Shown one piece after another: positions 59,742 to 64,000 of a DNA stretch of 64,000 nt. Location: positions 85,527 to 149,526 of the forward strand of contig NZ_BARF01000003.1 of assembly GCF_000367365.1 (NCBI RefSeq). Reading direction: 5' to 3'. Below the pieces are notes generated by a model. That model saw nothing but the letters and a program-made list of their open reading frames with translations, was not told the origin of the DNA and ran no database searches. The DNA is from Streptomyces prunicolor NBRC 13075. Lineage in GTDB: Bacteria > Actinomycetota > Actinomycetes > Streptomycetales > Streptomycetaceae. Position 1 is the first letter of the stretch. Each line of letters starts with the position of its first letter. The position numbers were made by a program, and so were the translations under genes.

Positions 59742-61025
59742 ATGGACACCACGCGCAACACCGCCCTGGAGGCGTGGATGGCCGAACACGGCTACAGCTC
59801 CAACAGCCTTGCCGACACGGTGAACAGGGCTTTAGAGCGACTGACCGGGAGACCCGGCGGCCTCGACGGATCATCGGTCCGGGCCTGGAAGGCGGGCCGG
59901 GTCAAGTGGCCAAAGTCGGCTACCCGTAAGGCACTTGAGGACGTCAGCGGTCTGCCCACCGTCGCTCTGGGGTTCGTGCCAGGGGGCCGGGCTCGGCCCA
60001 CCCCAGCCCCACCGCAGCAGGAGGACACCGACATGAAGCGCCGCACCCTCGTCGGCGGCATCGCGGCGGCTGCCGCAGCGGCAGCCGCGCCCGGCACCGC
60101 CTCCCCTCGTCGCATCGGCATGGGCGACGTCAACCGCCTGAACAAGCGCTTCGCCGAGATCATCGCCAGCGACCAGCGCCACGGTGGGCAACTCGGCATC
60201 GAGCAGCGGGCCGCCGCGCTAGCCGACGAGGCGCTGCACCTCCAGAACGTCGGCAGTGCAACCCAGCGTGTACGCAGCAGCCTCTACGCCTCCGCGGCGG
60301 CGTTCCGTTCCTCGGCAATGTGGGCCGCCATCGACGGCCGACGCTACGACCTCGCGAAGGCGCACATGCGTGAGGCCCAGTCGCTCGCTGAAATGTCCGG
60401 CGATCAGGCGATCAAGTTCCGCATCTGGAGTCACGCGGGAACCCTGTACCGGCACATGGGCCGACCCGCCGACGCCCTTGCCTCCAACGACGTCGCCCGC
60501 AATCTGCACATCACGCGCCGTGACCCCCTGTTCGCTTGCCTGGGGCATGCCCGCCAGGCTGCCACCCTCGGCCTCACCGGCGACACCGCTGCCGTCCGGC
60601 ATGCCCTTGGTTGTGCTCAGGACGCACTCGAACGCGCCGATCCGGATCTCGCTCGACCGGTATGGATGACTGCGGTCCGCAACGGAGCAGAGCTCGAAAC
60701 GCTGGCTCTCGCCGCGCACTTCCGCCTCGGGAACTTCGAACAGGCCGAAACGCATGCCCACCGAAGCCTGGCCCTGCTCCACCCCCAGATGCGGCGTGAC
60801 CGTGCCATCAACACCGCCCGGCTCGCTGCCGCCCAACTTGGGCAAGGCGATATCGAACCAGCCGTCGCCACGGCGATGAAGGTCCCCTCCGACATTGCTG
60901 CCCAGCACGCCCGGGTGGGACGCACACTGCAACAGTTCGGGGCTGCGCTGCGCACCACCGCGCCGGGCAACTCCACCGCAAAGGCCTGGGCCGAGCACAC
61001 CGCAACCTGGAGGACCACCGCATAA
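59742..61025 (+). CDS. XRE-like TPR regulator with a TTA codon
   Basis: 427 residues: N-terminal HTH-like region (EAWMAEHGYSSNSLADTVNR, VRAWKAGRVKWP), an Ala-rich linker that could mimic a Tat signal (MKRRTLVGGIAAAAAAAAA), and helical repeats to the end (QSLAEMSGDQAIKFRIWSHA). An in-frame TTA at 59832 implies bldA dependence. TACCGT lies 6 nt before the ATG, so the mRNA is probably leaderless. Its TAA overlaps the GNAT gene start. Confidence 0.85.
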   Translation: MDTTRNTALEAWMAEHGYSSNSLADTVNRALERLTGRPGGLDGSSVRAWKAGRVKWPKSATRKALEDVSGLPTVALGFVPGGRARPTPAPPQQEDTDMKRRTLVGGIAAAAAAAAAPGTASPRRIGMGDVNRLNKRFAEIIASDQRHGGQLGIEQRAAALADEALHLQNVGSATQRVRSSLYASAAAFRSSAMWAAIDGRRYDLAKAHMREAQSLAEMSGDQAIKFRIWSHAGTLYRHMGRPADALASNDVARNLHITRRDPLFACLGHARQAATLGLTGDTAAVRHALGCAQDALERADPDLARPVWMTAVRNGAELETLALAAHFRLGNFEQAETHAHRSLALLHPQMRRDRAINTARLAAAQLGQGDIEPAVATAMKVPSDIAAQHARVGRTLQQFGAALRTTAPGNSTAKAWAEHTATWRTTA

Positions 61026-61561
61026 CCAGGGCGCCCCTCATCAAGCAGCGCACGTTCACCACCCTCGACACCCTCCCGCGCGATCTCCTCGACGTGCGGG
61101 CTGGTGTGCGCGCCCCGTTCCTGCACCTGCCGAACTACGCGGTCACCGCATTCGGCGAACGCCTGGACCGACACGGCACCGAGCCGGGGTTCGTAACCGT
61201 CCTCGGGTACGCGGACGGGCATCCGGTCGGCTACGCCTACGGCAACACCATCGAGCACGGCGACCGGTACTGGCAGCGCACCAGTCCGGCGCCGGCGGAG
61301 AAGTACACCGAGTGTCCTGCTGTGGCCCTGAAGGAGATCGGCGTTCGGCCGGCCTGGCGGAAGACCGGCACGGCCCGTCGTATCCATGACGCCTTCCTCA
61401 CCGCACGCGAGGAGCCGTACGTCACGCTCATGGTCAACTCGGCGGCTGGGGACGGAAAAGTCCACGCGCTCTACGAGTCGTGGGGATACGAGGACATTGG
61501 GCAGAGTCAGCCGTCACCGGCCTCGCCAGTCCTTACCGTGATGATTCGGGCCAGCCACTGA
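61022..61561 (+). CDS. GNAT N-acetyltransferase with an apparent ATA start
   Basis: About 179 residues of GNAT type (VTVLGYADGHPVGYAYG, IGVRPAWRKTGTARRIHDAF, LYESWGYEDIG). Coding character extends upstream of the first canonical start (GTG 61094) through KQRTFTTLDTLPRDLLDVRA to ATA 61022, which overlaps the previous TAA exactly as ATG would in an ATGA junction. GGAGG lies 8 nt before the ATA. Either ATA is used, or the start codon has mutated and GTG 61094 gives a shortened enzyme. Confidence 0.7.
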   Translation: MTRAPLIKQRTFTTLDTLPRDLLDVRAGVRAPFLHLPNYAVTAFGERLDRHGTEPGFVTVLGYADGHPVGYAYGNTIEHGDRYWQRTSPAPAEKYTECPAVALKEIGVRPAWRKTGTARRIHDAFLTAREEPYVTLMVNSAAGDGKVHALYESWGYEDIGQSQPSPASPVLTVMIRASH

Positions 61562-61742
61562 CTGTTCCACGAACGAACGAGCTGCACTCCCGATTCACCA
61601 CTTGCACCGAGGACGGTTCAGCCCGAGGCCAGGGGCCTTTCGGGAGAGCAAGTCGTAGTCAGAAGTCTGGCGGTGGAAGAACCCACGAAGGGACTGGCGA
61701 GCGTCTTGGCGGGCGGCGGCTGCCTCGCCGGTTACTACTCGT

Positions 61743-62093
61743 CTAGCTCTCCTTGGGCCCCGCCTGCTGCACCACCTCGAACGTCCACAGCGTCGAGTCC
61801 GTCGCGGCAGGCCTCGGCCGCTCACCCTGCGGGGAACCCTGCGCGCCGCCCTCCTGAGGCGCTCCCCGGTGCGCGGCCTGCCCCATCCCGGACATCCAGT
61901 TCTGGAAGTCCTCCTCGGCGCGCCAGCGCGTGTAGACGAGGTAGGTGTCGGTGCCCTCGACGGGCCGGAGCAGCTCGAACCACTCGAAACCGTCCGAACC
62001 GTCCACCGTCCCGGCCCGGTTCGCGAACCGCTTCTCCAGCGTCTCGCGCTGCTCCTCGGGAACGGTGAGTACGTTGATCTTGACGATGCTCAT
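61743..62093 (-). CDS. Antibiotic biosynthesis monooxygenase (ABM) family protein
   Basis: 116 residues: a ferredoxin-like ABM fold with FEWFELLRPVEGTDTYLVYT and WRAEEDFQNWMSG, resembling IsdG-type haem-degrading or small quinol monooxygenases. The Asn/Trp/His haem pocket is only partly visible, so haem use is uncertain. The C-terminus has a Gly/Gln/Pro-rich insert. ATG 62093. Confidence 0.88.
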   Translation of the reverse strand: MSIVKINVLTVPEEQRETLEKRFANRAGTVDGSDGFEWFELLRPVEGTDTYLVYTRWRAEEDFQNWMSGMGQAAHRGAPQEGGAQGSPQGERPRPAATDSTLWTFEVVQQAGPKES

Positions 62094-62124
62094 GGCCCCA
62101 TTCTCACAGTCGCCGTCGGCTCGG

Positions 62125-62412
62125 TTCCGTCGTGGGTCACCCGGCGGACCAGGTCCACCCAGGTGGCCTGGAGACGAGCGACCCCCTCGTCGGCGTACGC
62201 GGGGGCTGCGCCGCGAGGAGGTCGCCCAGCGCTACGGCGAGAGCAAGACGATCCTCCATCCCGCCCTCGGCCGAATCGACGTGGACGCCCAGGTCCTGTT
62301 CACCGAGAACCGCGCGCAGACCCTGGTGGTCATGATCGCCCGCCCCGGCACGGAGAGCCAGGGCAAGCTCGAACTCCTCTCCGTCATAGGGCAGCAGCAG
62401 CTCACGCCCTGA
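62125..62412 (+). pseudogene. XRE/MmyB-like regulator remnant with a large internal deletion
   Basis: One frame joins an N-terminal HTH phrase (PGDERPPRRRTRGLRREEVA, usually near residue 30-50 of such regulators) directly to the C-terminal ligand-domain phrase KTILHPALGRIDVDAQVLFT and GKLELLSVIGQQQLTP. About 200 residues that normally lie between are missing. No start codon suits it; the upstream DNA belongs to the ABM gene promoter. Confidence 0.6.
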
Positions 62413-62692
62413 ACTCACTCCGCAGCGCGCCGGGTTCGCCCGTCCGCCCCGAACTGACATGACACCGGGGGCGGTTGTGCGTCGAACGGCCGCCTCCAAC
62501 CGCCCCATTCGGGTGATCTAGGAGCGACATAACAGACGTAACGTTTCCTCACTTCGCTCCCTGAGCTGCGCTTTTGTCGAAAACGGGCCCGAACTGCTCA
62601 CGTGTTCGAATCGCGTCACGCCCCCGCCCCGATCTTGATCCGATCTACAGTCGTGCACGCTCGTCCAAGATCACTTCCCCATCGAGGCGTGT

Positions 62693-63811
62693 GTGACCTT
62701 CCGACTGCCCAGCGCAGCCCCGCTCTTGAGAACGCCGCAGACGGCCGTCCTCGAGGGCATCGCCGGTTTCGTCCCCCCGGACGCCGTGCCGAACCACGCC
62801 CTGCCCGCCGCGTGGGACGTCGACGACGCCTGGGTCCGCAGACGCACCGGCATCGGCGAACGCCGCCGCGCGGCACCGGGCGTGACCACCGGCGACCTCG
62901 CGGTTGAAGCGGCAGGCCGGGCACTCGCGGTCGCCGGCCGACCCCTCGTCGACGCCGTGATCGTCGCCACCTCCACCCCCGACCGGCCGATGCCCGCCAT
63001 GGCACCCCGCCTGGCCACCCGCCTCGGCCTCGGCGAGATCGCCGCGTGGGACGTCTCCGCCGCGTGCAGCGGTTTCGTCTACGGCCTCGCCGCCGCCCTC
63101 GGCACCCTGACCTCGGGGTGTGCCGACCGGGTCCTGCTGGTCGCGGCCGAGGTGTACTCGACGCTGCTCGACCCGCAGGATCGTTCCGCCGGAATCGTGT
63201 TCGGGGACGGCGCCGCCGCGGTGGTGCTACGGCGCGGTGAGCGGGCGGAGTTGGGCGGAGTGCTGGCGCTGGATCTTGGCAGTGATGGCTCGGGTGACCA
63301 GCTGATCCAGGTGGCCGGTGGTGGTGCGCAGGAGCGCTCCCGGCCCGGTGAATTCGGGCCGGGCGACCGTTACTTCCGTATGCGGGGGCATGAGGTGTTC
63401 CAGCATGCGGTGACCCGTATGACCCAGTCCGCCCACACCGTGCTCAAGCGCGCGGACTGGGCGGCCGAGGATGTGGACAGGTTCTGCGCCCATCAGGCGA
63501 ACGCCCGCATCCTGTCCGCCGTCGGCGACCGCATCCCGCTCCCCGGCGAACGGCATGTCACCAACATCGCGCGCGTCGGCAACACCGGCGCCGCGTCCAT
63601 CCCGTTGGCCCTGGCCGACGCCGCCGCGCGGGGTGAACTCCGGGCGGGGGAGCGGCTGTTGCTGACCGCATTCGGCGCCGGACTCACCTGGGGCTCGGCG
63701 GCCCTGGTGTGGCCGGAACTGCCGACCGTGCCGCACATCGACACAGATGCCGTGGCCGTACTGCCCGCCGTACCCGCTGCCGACCCGGCCCTGCGGACCC
63801 AGATCGCCTGA
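62693..63811 (+). CDS. Beta-ketoacyl-ACP synthase III-like (FabH family)
   Basis: 372 residues. Catalytic Cys in WDVSAACSGFVYGLAAAL (about 125), His in RFCAHQANARIL (about 265) and Asn in NIARVGNTGAASIP (about 297) complete the KASIII triad. GAGG precedes GTG 62693. The C-terminus extends about 20 residues beyond typical FabH. As the last gene in the window it may be the priming synthase of a fatty-acid-like or polyketide cluster beyond 64 kb. Confidence 0.92.
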   Translation: MTFRLPSAAPLLRTPQTAVLEGIAGFVPPDAVPNHALPAAWDVDDAWVRRRTGIGERRRAAPGVTTGDLAVEAAGRALAVAGRPLVDAVIVATSTPDRPMPAMAPRLATRLGLGEIAAWDVSAACSGFVYGLAAALGTLTSGCADRVLLVAAEVYSTLLDPQDRSAGIVFGDGAAAVVLRRGERAELGGVLALDLGSDGSGDQLIQVAGGGAQERSRPGEFGPGDRYFRMRGHEVFQHAVTRMTQSAHTVLKRADWAAEDVDRFCAHQANARILSAVGDRIPLPGERHVTNIARVGNTGAASIPLALADAAARGELRAGERLLLTAFGAGLTWGSAALVWPELPTVPHIDTDAVAVLPAVPAADPALRTQIA

Positions 63812-63905
63812 GGCCGACCTCACCTGGACCGACCTCGCTTGAGACCAGCATCGCCTGAGACCGACCCCACCTGACACCAAGCTCGCCCAAGACCGACCTC
63901 GCCCG
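63806..63905. repeat. Degenerate tandem repeat after the FabH-like gene
   Basis: About six imperfect units of 15-18 nt based on GCCTGAGACCGACCTC follow the stop codon. Units vary by one to four bases. No terminator stem dominates. Confidence 0.7.
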
Positions 63906-64000
63906 TCCCCGGGTGTGCCCGTCGCTTGTCCTCCCCCGGCGTTTGCCCTGCAAAAAACAGGTCGGACGACTTGGTTCCGGAAACGTTCCTGCCCCTGAGC

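Noticed and set aside
62595..62620. TTCGAATC considered as the T-loop of a tRNA
   Set aside because: Stem arms do not pair properly and no acceptor or anticodon arm can be drawn around it.
63684..63953. 89-codon minus-strand frame at the right edge
   Set aside because: Lies across the FabH-like 3' end and the tandem repeat; no ribosome site or domain.
1..64000. Insertion sequence or prophage
   Set aside because: No transposase, integrase, terminal repeats or structural phage genes are visible; the Rpn-like gene alone is not a mobile element.

Overview
The window is high-GC actinobacterial chromosomal DNA, most likely Streptomyces. The evidence is third-position GC bias, many GTG starts, rare in-frame TTA codons in regulators, and characteristic families: MocR regulators, XRE regulators with DUF5753 or DUF397, DUF6445, DUF6479 and DUF7144 proteins, FUSC exporters and an LAETG sortase substrate. 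I see no rRNA, tRNA, CRISPR array, intact transposon or prophage. All names come from reading sequence motifs; no database search was run.

Layout. 1-12 kb: end fragment of an acidic-repeat protein, a FUSC exporter, a phosphatase/nuclease-fold protein, an alpha/beta hydrolase divergent from a MocR regulator with a direct-repeat operator, envelope proteins, a SpoIIE-type phosphatase, and a low-complexity protein that has absorbed an intergenic repeat. 12.5-17.6 kb: a TetR-controlled unit (esterase, FAD monooxygenase, RidA) and an M20 amidohydrolase. 17.8-24.6 kb: a decayed WD40 gene, an MscS-helix membrane protein, a 49-residue secreted peptide, two XRE regulators (one with two TTA codons), and a permease pair with a His-rich partner. 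24.7-29 kb: a TerD domain fused to a PD-(D/E)XK-like nuclease domain, a WYL regulator, a VOC protein and a lipoprotein.

29.4-34.2 kb: an esterase, then a short leader peptide with a Thr-Thr-Thr run, a terminator hairpin, and a threonyl-tRNA synthetase that lacks TGS and editing domains. I read this as a threonine attenuator controlling a second, editing-free ThrRS. A nucleoside hydrolase and a sortase-anchored protein follow.

34-49 kb: GH13 glucosidase, DUF4142 protein, AhpD-like protein, a quinone-oxidoreductase/SnoaL/TetR regulon with three matching 17-nt operators, orphan DUF397, a Rpn-like nuclease-fold protein, DUF6445 protein, a second copy of a membrane-protein family also present at 6.4 kb, an OmpR-type two-component system, and a second FAD monooxygenase divergent from a TetR. 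49-59.5 kb: secreted beta-propeller/Ig protein, RTX-repeat protein, acyltransferase, PH-domain membrane protein, epimerase, and a partly deleted ATPase/zinc-protein/methyltransferase module. 59.7-64 kb: TTA-containing XRE/TPR regulator with an overlapping GNAT gene whose expected start is ATA, an ABM-family protein, a regulator remnant with a large internal deletion, and a FabH-like ketosynthase that may open a biosynthetic cluster beyond the edge.
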